Assembly (NCBI GenBank): GCA_046048895.1
Contig: JBJOFF010000007.1
Coordinates: 1-45,983 of the forward strand
Direction of reading: 5' to 3'
From: ZLKRG08 sp046048895
GTDB taxonomy: Bacteria; Actinomycetota; Actinomycetes; Nanopelagicales; Nanopelagicaceae
DNA: 45,983 nt
Made by a program: the position numbers and the translations under genes. The notes beneath the pieces are model-generated. The model did no database searches and had not been told where the DNA came from. It worked only from the letters and a program-made list of their open reading frames with translations. Position 1 is the stretch's first letter. Each line of letters opens with the position of its first letter. Of the stretch, positions 1 through 8,264 are shown in pieces.

Positions 1-79
1 CCGAACCCGGAAGTTAAGCCTCTCAGAGTCGATGGTACTGCAAGGGGGACCTTGTGGGAGAGTAGAACGCCGCCGGACT
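1..79 (+). rRNA. rrf: 5S ribosomal RNA, 3' part (5' end outside the window)
   Basis: The first bases read through the conserved 5S segment CCGAACCCGGAAGUUAAGCC and end with the GCCGCCGGA helix strand typical of actinobacterial 5S. About 79 of roughly 117 nt are present, so the gene is cut by the window start. An rRNA operon therefore lies just upstream. The exact 3' end could differ by one or two bases. Confidence 0.9.
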
Positions 80-87
80 TCTTTTAT

Positions 88-121
88 AAAAAGGGGATAT
101 CTTCACTGATATCCCCTTTTT
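88..121 (+). terminator. Intrinsic terminator of the rRNA operon
   Basis: A perfect hairpin is visible: AAAAGGGGATATC pairs with GATATCCCCTTTT around a 6-nt loop (TTCACT). It is followed by a T-rich run and starts within 10 nt of the 5S end. It is one of only two strong terminator-like hairpins in the window. Confidence 0.9.
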
Positions 122-181
122 TATTTTACAAATAAAAAATAATTAAATAGCGTGAAGAGTAAGTTTAAAAAGGAATGCAAA

Positions 182-1318
182 ATGGAAAATAGAAATAACT
201 CTGGTCGTCCTAATCGTCCTAGCAGAGATGGCGATCGTCCATCTCGACCATCAAAGTCAGGCTCTAACTCTTCACGTCAATCACGTCCATCAAGTCCATC
301 GCGTCCATCAAGTCCTGGCTCTCGTCCAGGTGCTTCACGCAATTCAGATTCTCGAAATTCAAATTCTGATCGTAGTGATCGCCCACGTCGTCCACGCGCA
401 GAAGGCGAGAGAAGCGAACGTAATGAACGACCGCGTGCACCGCGCGATGGTGAATTTAAACCGCGTCGTCCACGCGAAGATGGTGAACGTAATTTTCGAA
501 GTGATCGTCCGCAACGTTCTGGTCGCGATGGTGATCGTCCACGCCGCGATGGAGAACGTTCAGGGCTGCGTAATAACAGCGCTTTTAAGCCTAGAAACGA
601 ACGATTTGGCGATCGCTCATTAGAGAATCGACGCAAAGATGATCGTCGTCCAGTAAATAAAGACTTTACAAAAGATCCAATTATTCCTGAGGGAATTACT
701 GGTGAAGAGTTAGATAAAGTAACGCGCGGAGATTTATTAACTTTAAGCGCTGATAATGCCAAGATTGTGGCACAACACTTAGCTTGCGTTCATGCCTTTG
801 CTGATAGTGAGCCAGAGATTGCACACGAACATGCGCAAGCTGCAGTTAGACATGCAGGTCGCGTTGCAGTGGTTCGCGAAACTGCAGGTTATGCTGCATA
901 TCGCGTTGGAAAATATGAGATTGCAATTAAAGATCTAAAGGCAGCCTTTCGAATTAATGGCGATGCCTCAATCTGGCCAGTACTTGCAGATTGCGAACGT
1001 GGGTTAGGTCGCCCTCGAAAAGCTTTAGAACTAGCTGGCGCTCCTGAAGCGAAAAAATTAGCAAAGGATCAGGCTATCGAGCTACGAATCGTTGCAGCTG
1101 GTGCGCGACGTGATCTAGGGGAGATTGACGCGGCAGTTGTTACCTTACAGACCAATGATTTAAATACTGAGAATGATTCATGGGCAATTCGACTTCGCTA
1201 TGCATATGCCGATGCTCTTGCTGCCGCTGGTCGCAACGAGGAAGCTAAGAAGTGGTTTAAGAAGTGCGCAGAGCTCGATCACGAAGAGAGCACTGATGCA
1301 GCCGAACGTTGTGAATAA
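182..1318 (+). CDS. TPR-like protein with a long Arg/Ser/Pro-rich disordered N-terminus
   Basis: This 378-aa protein sits directly after the rRNA operon. Residues 1-155 are low complexity, with many Arg, Pro, Ser, Asp and Gly in recurring units such as RDGDRP and DGERS. From about residue 165 it becomes an Ala-rich helical repeat region resembling tetratricopeptide repeats. I chose ATG 182 because AGGA at 171-174 is well spaced before it; an in-frame GTG at 152 lacks a Shine-Dalgarno (SD). Gene order matches Rv1691, the TPR protein at the head of the tlyA cluster in M. tuberculosis. Function is unknown. The basic disordered arm would suit RNA or ribosome contact, which is inference only. Off-frame ORFs over the Arg-rich part are shadows of its repetitive composition. 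Confidence 0.8.
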   Translation: MENRNNSGRPNRPSRDGDRPSRPSKSGSNSSRQSRPSSPSRPSSPGSRPGASRNSDSRNSNSDRSDRPRRPRAEGERSERNERPRAPRDGEFKPRRPREDGERNFRSDRPQRSGRDGDRPRRDGERSGLRNNSAFKPRNERFGDRSLENRRKDDRRPVNKDFTKDPIIPEGITGEELDKVTRGDLLTLSADNAKIVAQHLACVHAFADSEPEIAHEHAQAAVRHAGRVAVVRETAGYAAYRVGKYEIAIKDLKAAFRINGDASIWPVLADCERGLGRPRKALELAGAPEAKKLAKDQAIELRIVAAGARRDLGEIDAAVVTLQTNDLNTENDSWAIRLRYAYADALAAAGRNEEAKKWFKKCAELDHEESTDAAERCE

Positions 1319-1390
1319 CTTTTAGCGCTCTGTCGCTGCATTAGTTGAGGATTGGACTTATTGAAATCCAAAATTAAAGCAGGAGGCATT

Positions 1391-1723
1391 ATGACTAGCA
1401 CCAAGATTGATTCAGTAGAAGAAGTTGATTATTCACTAAATGATGTAGCGCTAAGAGGTTGGGTCACGACCTTGGGATCAGAGCGTGAACTTCCTAGTGG
1501 AGATTTAGTTGTGCAACTTCGCATTGCAATTACAAGGCCAGAAGGTGGGGTCGACACTATCGATTTAGAGAGTTGGAGCGCCAAGACCAGGAGAACTGCG
1601 CTCTCTTTAAAAGATGGTGAGTGGGTTGAGGTCTCAGGCTCAATCCGCCGCCGCTTCTGGAAAAGTGGCACCGGACTTGCAAGTAGATGGCAAGTTGTAA
1701 CTAGTGAAATAAAGCGTTTGTAA
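1391..1723 (+). CDS. Small OB-fold, single-stranded-DNA-binding-like protein
   Basis: The protein has 110 aa. The start is fixed by a strong SD (AGGAGG, 1381-1386) five bases before ATG 1391; a longer frame from 1352 lacks one. The pattern 'LRGWVTTLGSERELPSGD', then beta-rich segments and 'GEWVEVSGSIRRRFW', resembles the OB fold of SSB proteins, with a basic aromatic strand. It is shorter than canonical SSB (about 150-180 aa) and lacks the acidic C-terminal tip, so it is probably an accessory paralog rather than the replicative SSB. The family call rests on pattern recognition. Confidence 0.6.
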   Translation: MTSTKIDSVEEVDYSLNDVALRGWVTTLGSERELPSGDLVVQLRIAITRPEGGVDTIDLESWSAKTRRTALSLKDGEWVEVSGSIRRRFWKSGTGLASRWQVVTSEIKRL

Positions 1724-1749
1724 GCAATTTGCAGGGCTGCATTACGCGG

Positions 1750-1755
1750 TAAAGT
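1750..1755 (+). promoter_or_regulatory. -10 element TAAAGT of a leaderless promoter
   Basis: TAAAGT lies exactly 6 nt before the GTG at 1762, and no SD is present. This spacing places the transcript start at the start codon. The same arrangement recurs at seven other genes in this window. Confidence 0.55.
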
Positions 1756-1761
1756 TATCGC

Positions 1762-2070
1762 GTGGCTATTAAAGATCTACGCGATAACTTAAAGCGTTTA
1801 AAGGATGCTGACCCAGTCGAACTTGCTGGCCAAGTTAATAATTGGTTGCAAGAGAGCGGCGAGGCTTTAAAGCTTCGTATCGAAGATGAAGTCGAGAAAG
1901 CGGTAACTAAGCGCGGCTTTGTAAAACGTTCTGAATTTCAAAAACTCGAAGCGCGGATTGCAGCCCTTGAAGGTAAGCCGAAAAAGGTTGGCAAATCAGT
2001 CAAGAAGCCAATTAAGAAAGTTGCCAAGCAGGCAAGTAAAAAAGCTACAGGTAAGAGAGCGAGTAAATGA
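1762..2070 (+). CDS. Small coiled-coil protein with Lys-rich tail
   Basis: The protein has 102 aa and starts at GTG, apparently leaderless. Residues 1-70 are helical, with a heptad-like stretch 'SEFQKLEARIAALEGK'; the last 30 residues are mostly Lys, Ala and Ser. The helical part resembles BMFP/UbiK-type accessory proteins and phasin-like proteins, but I cannot assign a family firmly. The basic tail suggests binding to nucleic acid or an acidic surface. Its stop overlaps the ATG of the next small gene (ATGA), so the two are translationally coupled. Confidence 0.6.
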   Translation: MAIKDLRDNLKRLKDADPVELAGQVNNWLQESGEALKLRIEDEVEKAVTKRGFVKRSEFQKLEARIAALEGKPKKVGKSVKKPIKKVAKQASKKATGKRASK

Positions 2071-2204
2071 GCCAGATAAATTTAGATGAGATTCGCGCTG
2101 AATTGTCAGCCATCGAGGGTTCTGATCTACCTGAACATGTGGCACGTTATGAAGCGCTTCATGCAAAGTTAACCGAAGCTCTAAAGAGCCTAGACGAAAT
2201 TTAA
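2067..2204 (+). CDS. 45-aa conserved small protein upstream of tlyA
   Basis: This short ORF encodes MSQINLDEIRAELSAIEG... and ends SLDEI. Its ATG overlaps the preceding stop as ATGA, and its stop lies 12 nt before tlyA. It is acidic and predicted all-helical. In M. tuberculosis a similarly tiny conserved gene (Rv1693) precedes tlyA, and the motif pattern (an acidic helix, then 'PEHVARYEALHAKL') fits what I recall of that family. Function is unknown. Position and codon pattern support a real gene. Confidence 0.65.
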   Translation: MSQINLDEIRAELSAIEGSDLPEHVARYEALHAKLTEALKSLDEI

Positions 2205-2216
2205 TATATATTTAAA

Positions 2217-3005
2217 ATGAAGAACCGTCTTGATTCAGAACTGGTGCGCCGCGGTTTGGCGCGTTCGCGAGAGAACGCTGCTGACCTAATTGAATCTCGT
2301 TCGGTATTGGTAAATGGAATTCCAGCAACAAAATCTGCATCGCAGGTAGATGCCGAAACCTCAATCGTAATTCAAGGCGAGCGTGATGATTTTGTCTCTC
2401 GCGGTGGCCATAAGTTGGCTGGAGCGCTAGATGCATTTCCAGAGATCAAAGTTGAAGGCAAACGAGCACTGGATGCCGGCGCATCAACTGGTGGTTTTAC
2501 CGATGTACTTTTACGTAGAGGCGCAGCTGAAGTTGTAGCAGTAGATGTTGGTTACGGCCAATTAGCATGGGAACTTCGCCAAGACCCAAGAGTTAAAATT
2601 CTTGATCGTACAAATATTCGCCATTTAACCGGCGAGCAGGTTGGAGAGCCAGTTGATTTAATTGTCGCTGACTTATCTTTCATCTCACTAACGCTAGTTC
2701 TTCCAGCGCTAGCTGCAGTCTCGAAACCTGATGCAGATTATTTATTAATGGTGAAGCCACAATTTGAAGTTGGGCGCGAACATTTAGGAGCCGGTGGAGT
2801 AGTACGAGATCCTGCGCTTAGAAAGTCAGCGGTATTAGATGTAGCTATGAGCGCATTTGATGTCGGTCTTGGCACGTTGGGGATAGTGGCATCTTCGCTG
2901 CCGGGCCCAGCTGGAAATGTGGAGTATTTCTTATGGTTAAGACGTGGCGCTGGCGAAATAAATGAAGCTGCTTTAGATGCGGCAATTGCGATAGGACCGC
3001 AATAA
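2217..3005 (+). CDS. tlyA: TlyA, 16S/23S rRNA 2'-O-methyltransferase
   Basis: The protein has 262 aa, close to the usual 268. Residues 1-60 form an S4 RNA-binding domain ('LDSELVRRGLARSRENA'). The rest is an FtsJ-like methyltransferase with the SAM-binding motif 'DAGASTGGFTDVLL', an acidic 'VAVDVGYGQL', and 'KPQFEVGRE' near the C-terminus. The known family 2'-O-methylates cytidines in both rRNAs using SAM and sets capreomycin susceptibility. The stop TAA overlaps the nadK ATG by one base. No clear SD precedes ATG 2217; coupling to upstream genes is likely. Confidence 0.93.
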   Translation: MKNRLDSELVRRGLARSRENAADLIESRSVLVNGIPATKSASQVDAETSIVIQGERDDFVSRGGHKLAGALDAFPEIKVEGKRALDAGASTGGFTDVLLRRGAAEVVAVDVGYGQLAWELRQDPRVKILDRTNIRHLTGEQVGEPVDLIVADLSFISLTLVLPALAAVSKPDADYLLMVKPQFEVGREHLGAGGVVRDPALRKSAVLDVAMSAFDVGLGTLGIVASSLPGPAGNVEYFLWLRRGAGEINEAALDAAIAIGPQ

Positions 3006-3814
3006 TGGCCAGTTTAAAACGTAGAGCAATCTTCGTTGTAAATCGTAATCGTCAAGAGGCGATTGATGCCGAAAGCAAAATTAAGTCGCTACTACCAGAT
3101 TTTGAATTTGTAGATGAGTCTGATGCAGAGATTGTTATTGTTTTGGGTGGCGACGGAACCATCTTGCGCGGCGCAGTTATTGCCCGTCGATTAGCGGTGC
3201 CATTGCTAGGAATAAATCTTGGTCGCGTCGGCTTTATGGCTGAAGTTGAGAAGAGCACTTACGAAGAGATTGCTAAAGCCATTGTCGATAAGAGTTATGT
3301 CATCGAACCTCGTTTGATTTTGGAATATGAAATCGAACGTGGCGGCAAGAAAGTCGCAGATGGTTGGGCGCTAAATGAGGTAACCATCGAATGCGAACAA
3401 GGCACGATGATTGAACTGCTCTTACAGATTGACGGTAGACCAATTAGTAGTTGGTGGGCAGATGGATTAATAGTGGCTACGCCAACTGGTTCTACAGCAT
3501 ATGCATTTAGCGTAGGCGGTCCAATAATTTGGCCACAGACTGATGCTTTAGTGGTAACTCCAATTGCTGCGCATGCACTCTTCACAAGACCGCTAGTGAT
3601 ACCTCCTTCATCAGATATCGCAATTGATATTCTCTCTGAAGATGGCATTGTGAAATCTGATGCGCTTAGGTTTGAAGGTCTATTGGTCGGAGATCGCGTT
3701 AGAGTGAAACGTGCTGAGAATCCGATTCAGCTGGCACACGTTCGCCAAACTAATTTTTCCGACCGCTTAGTCGCTAAATTCAAGTTACCAATCGAAGGCT
3801 GGCGCGGTGCGTAA
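3005..3814 (+). CDS. nadK: NAD kinase
   Basis: It phosphorylates NAD+ to NADP+ with ATP or polyphosphate. The protein has 269 aa. The diagnostic 'VLGGDGTILRG' (GGDG) and 'NLGRVGFMAE' motifs lie in the N-terminal half, followed by 'PTGSTAYAFSVGGP' and 'ITPIAAHAL'-type motifs, all characteristic of the family. ATG 3005 overlaps the tlyA stop (TAATG), and recN begins inside its last codons. tlyA-nadK-recN is a conserved actinobacterial order (Rv1694-1696). Confidence 0.95.
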   Translation: MASLKRRAIFVVNRNRQEAIDAESKIKSLLPDFEFVDESDAEIVIVLGGDGTILRGAVIARRLAVPLLGINLGRVGFMAEVEKSTYEEIAKAIVDKSYVIEPRLILEYEIERGGKKVADGWALNEVTIECEQGTMIELLLQIDGRPISSWWADGLIVATPTGSTAYAFSVGGPIIWPQTDALVVTPIAAHALFTRPLVIPPSSDIAIDILSEDGIVKSDALRFEGLLVGDRVRVKRAENPIQLAHVRQTNFSDRLVAKFKLPIEGWRGA

Positions 3815-5507
3815 AAGACCAACGCTCAATGAAATTAGCATTTCGGGCATTGGAGTAATTGAAAAATCAAACCTTGAATTTGGCCCGGGGCTAACTGTTA
3901 TTACTGGCGAAACTGGCGCAGGCAAAACGATGGTGCTAACTGCGCTAAATCTCGTCCTAGGCGGTAAGGCTGATTCTGCTTTAGTTAGACACGGTTCAGA
4001 ACGCGCAGTTGCAAATGCAACCTTCAATATCCCGAGAGAATTTGTAGATCGTTTTGATGAAAAAGGAGTTATCTCCGAAGATGGAGAGTTAATCCTGACC
4101 AGAACTGTCACCAAGGACGGAAAATCTAAAGCGGTTGCAAGCGGCTCTGCAGTAAGTGCTTCTGCATTGCAGGAGATCGCAGAAGAGTTGGTAATGGTGC
4201 ATGGTCAAGCAGCTAGCCAAACGCTCACTAAATCTGCCAAGCATCTAGAACTTCTAGATTTATACGCAAATCTCAATTTATCGGATTTACAAAAATTACT
4301 CTCAGAAGCTTCAGATTTGGCCAAGCGAATTAAAGCTATGAAGAGCGCTGGACGCGAACGCGAACGTCAACTTGAAGCGCTACGTGAATTCGCAACCGCG
4401 TTTAAGAAAATCAAACCTCAAGCAGGCGAGCTGCAGGAAGTCAACGATGAAATTAGTCGATTAAACTCGATAGAAGGTTTAACTAGCACAGCTGGAGCGG
4501 CAAGTGCGATTTTGGAATCGGATGAGGGCGGAGCGCTCACAGCGCTAGGTAGCGCAAAGAAATCTTTAGAGAAAGCGGTGGCACTGGATCCTTCGCTTGC
4601 GTCAATAAGCGATCAATTAAATGAGGCTTTCTTTGAGGTACAGGATATCGCTGCAAATCTTGCTGGTTACCTTGCGGATCTAGCTGCAGATCCTGGTCGC
4701 CTAGAATCGCTACAAAATCGAAAGAGCGAGCTAAATAAATTTATTAAGCAGCACTCTAATTCTACGAGTAGCGATTCAAATCAAGCGCTGCACGAATTAA
4801 TTGAAATTGGTGCAAATCTGGATAATGAAATTGCAGATCTTGAAGGCGGAGACGATCGGATTGCGGAGCTGGAAAATGATTTAAATTCGCTGCAAAAGAG
4901 TTGCGTGGATGAAGCCACCAAGATCTCAAAGATTAGGGGAGAGTTTGCAATCAAACTTTCGAAAGCGGCCTCTGCAGAGATCCATGCACTTTCAATGCCA
5001 AACACCAATCTGGTGGTAGAGGTAAAAAGTAGCGATAATTACCAAGATATCTCTGCCACTGGTTTCGATGAAGTTAATTTCTTCTTGCAAACACATAAAG
5101 ATGGTCCGTTAGTTTCTATTGCAAAGGGCGCATCCGGTGGAGAGCTCTCCCGCGTTGCCCTGGCAATTGAAGTGGTAATCGCAATGAATGAAGAGATTGG
5201 TACCTATATTTTCGATGAAGTCGATGCGGGAGTTGGCGGTAAGGCCGCAATTGAAGTAGGTCGAAGGTTAAAGGCGTTGTCAAAAGTTGCACAGGTGATT
5301 GTGGTGACTCATCTACCGCAAGTTGCTGCTTGGGCAGATACCCACTTCGTAGTTTCAAAGGATGAGAGCGGTTCGGTTTCGCTTAGCCAGGTGCGCAATC
5401 TCTCACCAGAGGGACGAATCGAAGAGATTGCACGCATGTTGGCCGGTCATGAAGATTCAATTTCAGCGCGCAAACACGCAGAGGAGCTAATTGCAGAGTC
5501 ACGTTAA
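3807..5507 (+). CDS. recN: DNA repair ATPase RecN
   Basis: The protein has 566 aa. It is an SMC-like ATPase that holds DNA ends during double-strand-break repair. Walker A 'GETGAGKT' is at residues 34-41. A long coiled-coil centre follows, then the ABC signature 'GASGGELSRVALAIE', Walker B 'TYIFDEVDAGVGG' and the 'VVTHLPQVAAWAD' switch histidine. The start is GTG 3807, overlapping nadK by 8 nt, and the N-terminal 'ISISGIGVIE' aligns with the usual RecN start. No LexA-like box is apparent, as expected for a gene inside an operon. Confidence 0.95.
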   Translation: MRKRPTLNEISISGIGVIEKSNLEFGPGLTVITGETGAGKTMVLTALNLVLGGKADSALVRHGSERAVANATFNIPREFVDRFDEKGVISEDGELILTRTVTKDGKSKAVASGSAVSASALQEIAEELVMVHGQAASQTLTKSAKHLELLDLYANLNLSDLQKLLSEASDLAKRIKAMKSAGRERERQLEALREFATAFKKIKPQAGELQEVNDEISRLNSIEGLTSTAGAASAILESDEGGALTALGSAKKSLEKAVALDPSLASISDQLNEAFFEVQDIAANLAGYLADLAADPGRLESLQNRKSELNKFIKQHSNSTSSDSNQALHELIEIGANLDNEIADLEGGDDRIAELENDLNSLQKSCVDEATKISKIRGEFAIKLSKAASAEIHALSMPNTNLVVEVKSSDNYQDISATGFDEVNFFLQTHKDGPLVSIAKGASGGELSRVALAIEVVIAMNEEIGTYIFDEVDAGVGGKAAIEVGRRLKALSKVAQVIVVTHLPQVAAWADTHFVVSKDESGSVSLSQVRNLSPEGRIEEIARMLAGHEDSISARKHAEELIAESR

Positions 5508-5530
5508 AAAGCGTGATAAGTTTTACTCCC

Positions 5531-7156
5531 ATGAGCAATTCTCATGTGACTAAACATCTCTTTGTAACTGGCGGAGTCGCCTCAAGTCTTGGAAAAGGTT
5601 TAACTGCCTCCAGTCTTGGTCGTTTAATGGTGGCCCGCGGATTACGCGTCACAATGCAGAAACTCGACCCTTATCTAAATGTGGATCCTGGCACCATGAA
5701 TCCATTCCAACATGGTGAAGTTTTCGTTACCGATGATGGCGCAGAGACTGATTTAGATATCGGACACTATGAAAGATTCTTAGATCGTTCTCTCTCTGGC
5801 GATGCCAATGTAACAACTGGTCAAGTTTATTCTCGAGTTATCAGTCGCGAACGTCGTGGCGAATATTTAGGCGAGACCGTTCAGGTGATTCCACATATCA
5901 CCAATGAAATTAAAGAACGAATGTTGGCATTTGATGGCCCAAATGTTGATTTAGTAATAACCGAAATCGGTGGCACGGTCGGAGACATTGAATCTCAGCC
6001 ATTCTTAGAAGCAGCTCGCCAAATTCGCCAACAAGTTGGACGCGATAATGTCTTCTATCTCCATATCTCTTTGGTCCCTTACATCGGACCTTCCGGAGAG
6101 TTAAAGACTAAGCCAACTCAGCACTCCGTTGCGGCGCTACGCAGTATTGGTATTGCGCCAGATGGCGTGGTGCTACGTTCTGATCGCCAGATTCCAGATT
6201 CTGTTAAACGAAAAATCTCTGCAATGTGCGATGTGGATCAAGAGGCAGTGGTGGCAGCAGTAGATGCGCCTTCGATATATGACATTCCTAAAGTCTTATT
6301 TAATGAAGGACTTGATTCCTATGTGGTGCGCCGTTTAGGGCTAAAGGCAAAGGATGTTAATTGGGGAGATTGGGGCACGCTGCTAGATGTGGTTCATAAT
6401 CCAAAGCATCATGTAAAAGTTGCCTTAGTTGGAAAGTACATAGATTTACCAGATGCCTACCTCTCAGTCACGGAAGCGCTTCGAGCTGGTGGTTTTGCAA
6501 ATAACGCGAAAGTTGAAATCAAATGGGTGCCTTCGGATGATTGCGCAACACCAGAAGGAGCAAAGGCTGCATTAAGTGATGTTGATGCTATTTGCGTTCC
6601 AGGTGGTTTCGGGGTTCGTGGAATTGAAGGAAAGGTTGGCGCGCTTAACTATGCTCGCATCCACAAGATTCCTACTCTAGGTCTTTGTTTAGGTTTGCAA
6701 TGCATGGTTATTGAAGGAGCACGAAATTTAGCTGGAATAAAGGATGCAAATTCTGCTGAGTTTGCACCGGATGCAACTGCGCCCGTTATTGCCACGATGA
6801 AAGATCAATTAGCTAATGTCTCTGGTGATGGAGATTTGGGTGGAACCATGCGCCTTGGTTCTTATAAGGCATCACTCGCAAAGGGTTCAATTGTGGCTGA
6901 AGTTTACGGCGAGAGCGAAATTACCGAACGCCATCGCCATCGATATGAAGTCAATAATAAATACAGAGATCAGATCGCAGCTTCAGGAATGGTTTTTAGT
7001 GGGATGAATACCGAACGGGATTTGGTGGAATTTGTGGAGCTACCACGAGATGTGCATCCGTACTACGTTGGTACTCAAGCTCATCCAGAATTTAAATCTC
7101 GCCCAACCAGACCACATCCGTTATTTGCTGGTTTGATTAAAGCTGCGATTAAATAG
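5531..7156 (+). CDS. pyrG: CTP synthase
   Basis: It converts UTP to CTP with ATP and glutamine. The 541-aa protein starts 'MSNSHVTKHLFVTGGV', followed by the synthetase P-loop region 'SSLGKGLTASSLGRLM'. The C-terminal class-I glutamine amidotransferase carries the nucleophile in 'GLCLGLQCMVIE' and ends with His/Glu at 'TQAHPEFKSRP'. ATG 5531 is preferred over an in-frame GTG at 5513; neither has an SD. In M. tuberculosis two genes (Rv1697 and Rv1698) lie between recN and pyrG; here only 23 nt separate them. Confidence 0.95.
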   Translation: MSNSHVTKHLFVTGGVASSLGKGLTASSLGRLMVARGLRVTMQKLDPYLNVDPGTMNPFQHGEVFVTDDGAETDLDIGHYERFLDRSLSGDANVTTGQVYSRVISRERRGEYLGETVQVIPHITNEIKERMLAFDGPNVDLVITEIGGTVGDIESQPFLEAARQIRQQVGRDNVFYLHISLVPYIGPSGELKTKPTQHSVAALRSIGIAPDGVVLRSDRQIPDSVKRKISAMCDVDQEAVVAAVDAPSIYDIPKVLFNEGLDSYVVRRLGLKAKDVNWGDWGTLLDVVHNPKHHVKVALVGKYIDLPDAYLSVTEALRAGGFANNAKVEIKWVPSDDCATPEGAKAALSDVDAICVPGGFGVRGIEGKVGALNYARIHKIPTLGLCLGLQCMVIEGARNLAGIKDANSAEFAPDATAPVIATMKDQLANVSGDGDLGGTMRLGSYKASLAKGSIVAEVYGESEITERHRHRYEVNNKYRDQIAASGMVFSGMNTERDLVEFVELPRDVHPYYVGTQAHPEFKSRPTRPHPLFAGLIKAAIK

Positions 7157-7160
7157 TTTC

Positions 7161-8264
7161 ATGATTATCGGCGTCCCGAAGGAAATTAAAACTCTAGAAG
7201 CTCGAGTTGCGCTAACCCCTGCAGGAGTGCGTGAACTAGTGAAAAATGGCCATAAGGTCATTATTGAAAGTGGCGCCGGTTTAGGTTCTGCGATTACCAA
7301 TAAAGATTATGTGGCGCAAGGTGCAGAAATGGTTCCTGATGCAAAGAGCGTTTGGGGCGCAGCCGAAATGATCATGAAAGTCAAAGAACCGCTTCCTGCG
7401 GAATATCCTTTAATGAAAAAAGGTCAGATTCTCTATACCTATCTACATCTAGCGGCATCAAAAGATTGCACCGATGCTTTAATTAAAGCTGAGAATATTG
7501 CGATTGCTTATGAAACTGTAGAAGTTAACGGACAGTTACCGCTTTTGGCTCCGATGTCTGAAGTAGCAGGACGTTTATCAACTCAAGTTGGTGCCGCTGC
7601 GCTACAGAAACCAAATGGTGGACGCGGAGTCCTTCTAGGTGGTGTTCCTGGAGTTCGCCCAGGCAAAGTAGTTGTGATTGGTGGCGGAGTAGCGGGTCTG
7701 AATGCTGCAGTGATGGCACGGGGCCTGGGAGCGGATGTCACAATTTTGGATCGCAGCACTGCGCGTCTTCAATATATCGATTCACTTTATAACGGCACTA
7801 TTAAAACTTTGATGTCCAACGATCATTCAATCGAACAAGAAGTACTTGAAGCAGATCTAGTTATTGGAGCGGTACTAATTCATGGCGCAAAAGCGCCTAA
7901 ATTAGTTTCAAACGAATTAGTCTCTCGAATGAAGCATGGTTCTGTCTTGGTGGATATCGCAATTGATCAAGGCGGCTGTTTCGAGGATTCACGTCCGACT
8001 ACACATGCGGAACCAACTTATAAAGTTCATAATTCAATTTTTTACTGTGTTGCCAATATGCCAGGCGCGGTACCTGTCGCTTCTACTTATGCGCTTACCA
8101 ATGCGACCTTGCCATATGCCGTAGCTATTGCCAATAAAGGTTGGAGAGAGGCGCTTGGCCAAAATGCAGATCTAGCTAAGGGTTTAAATGTTTGCGAAGG
8201 TAAAGTCGTGTACGAAGCTGTAGCAACTGCCCATGGATATCAATACTCTCAATTCGTTTATTGA
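7161..8264 (+). CDS. ald: Alanine dehydrogenase
   Basis: It catalyses reversible NAD-dependent interconversion of alanine with pyruvate and ammonia. The 367 aa align end to end with the family. Catalytic Lys75 ('KVKEP') and His96 ('YLHLAA') fall at the same positions as in the M. tuberculosis enzyme. The Rossmann motif 'VIGGGVAGLNAA' and the 'DIAIDQGGCFEDSRPT' active-site loop are intact. It begins 4 nt after pyrG and its last 32 nt overlap xerD. In mycobacteria this position holds a NUDIX hydrolase, so ald here is a lineage-specific placement. Confidence 0.95.
   Translation: MIIGVPKEIKTLEARVALTPAGVRELVKNGHKVIIESGAGLGSAITNKDYVAQGAEMVPDAKSVWGAAEMIMKVKEPLPAEYPLMKKGQILYTYLHLAASKDCTDALIKAENIAIAYETVEVNGQLPLLAPMSEVAGRLSTQVGAAALQKPNGGRGVLLGGVPGVRPGKVVVIGGGVAGLNAAVMARGLGADVTILDRSTARLQYIDSLYNGTIKTLMSNDHSIEQEVLEADLVIGAVLIHGAKAPKLVSNELVSRMKHGSVLVDIAIDQGGCFEDSRPTTHAEPTYKVHNSIFYCVANMPGAVPVASTYALTNATLPYAVAIANKGWREALGQNADLAKGLNVCEGKVVYEAVATAHGYQYSQFVY

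Noticed and set aside
228..762. Two long ORFs over the Arg-rich segment (plus frame 3 and minus strand)
   Set aside because: They arise because the repetitive Arg/Ser/Pro codons leave stops out of other frames. They have no SD and unnatural composition (His/Val-rich or Ser/Arg-rich).
5513..5530. GTG start for pyrG six codons upstream
   Set aside because: It has no SD, and ATG 5531 gives the usual N-terminus just before VTKHLFVTGGV. It cannot be fully excluded.
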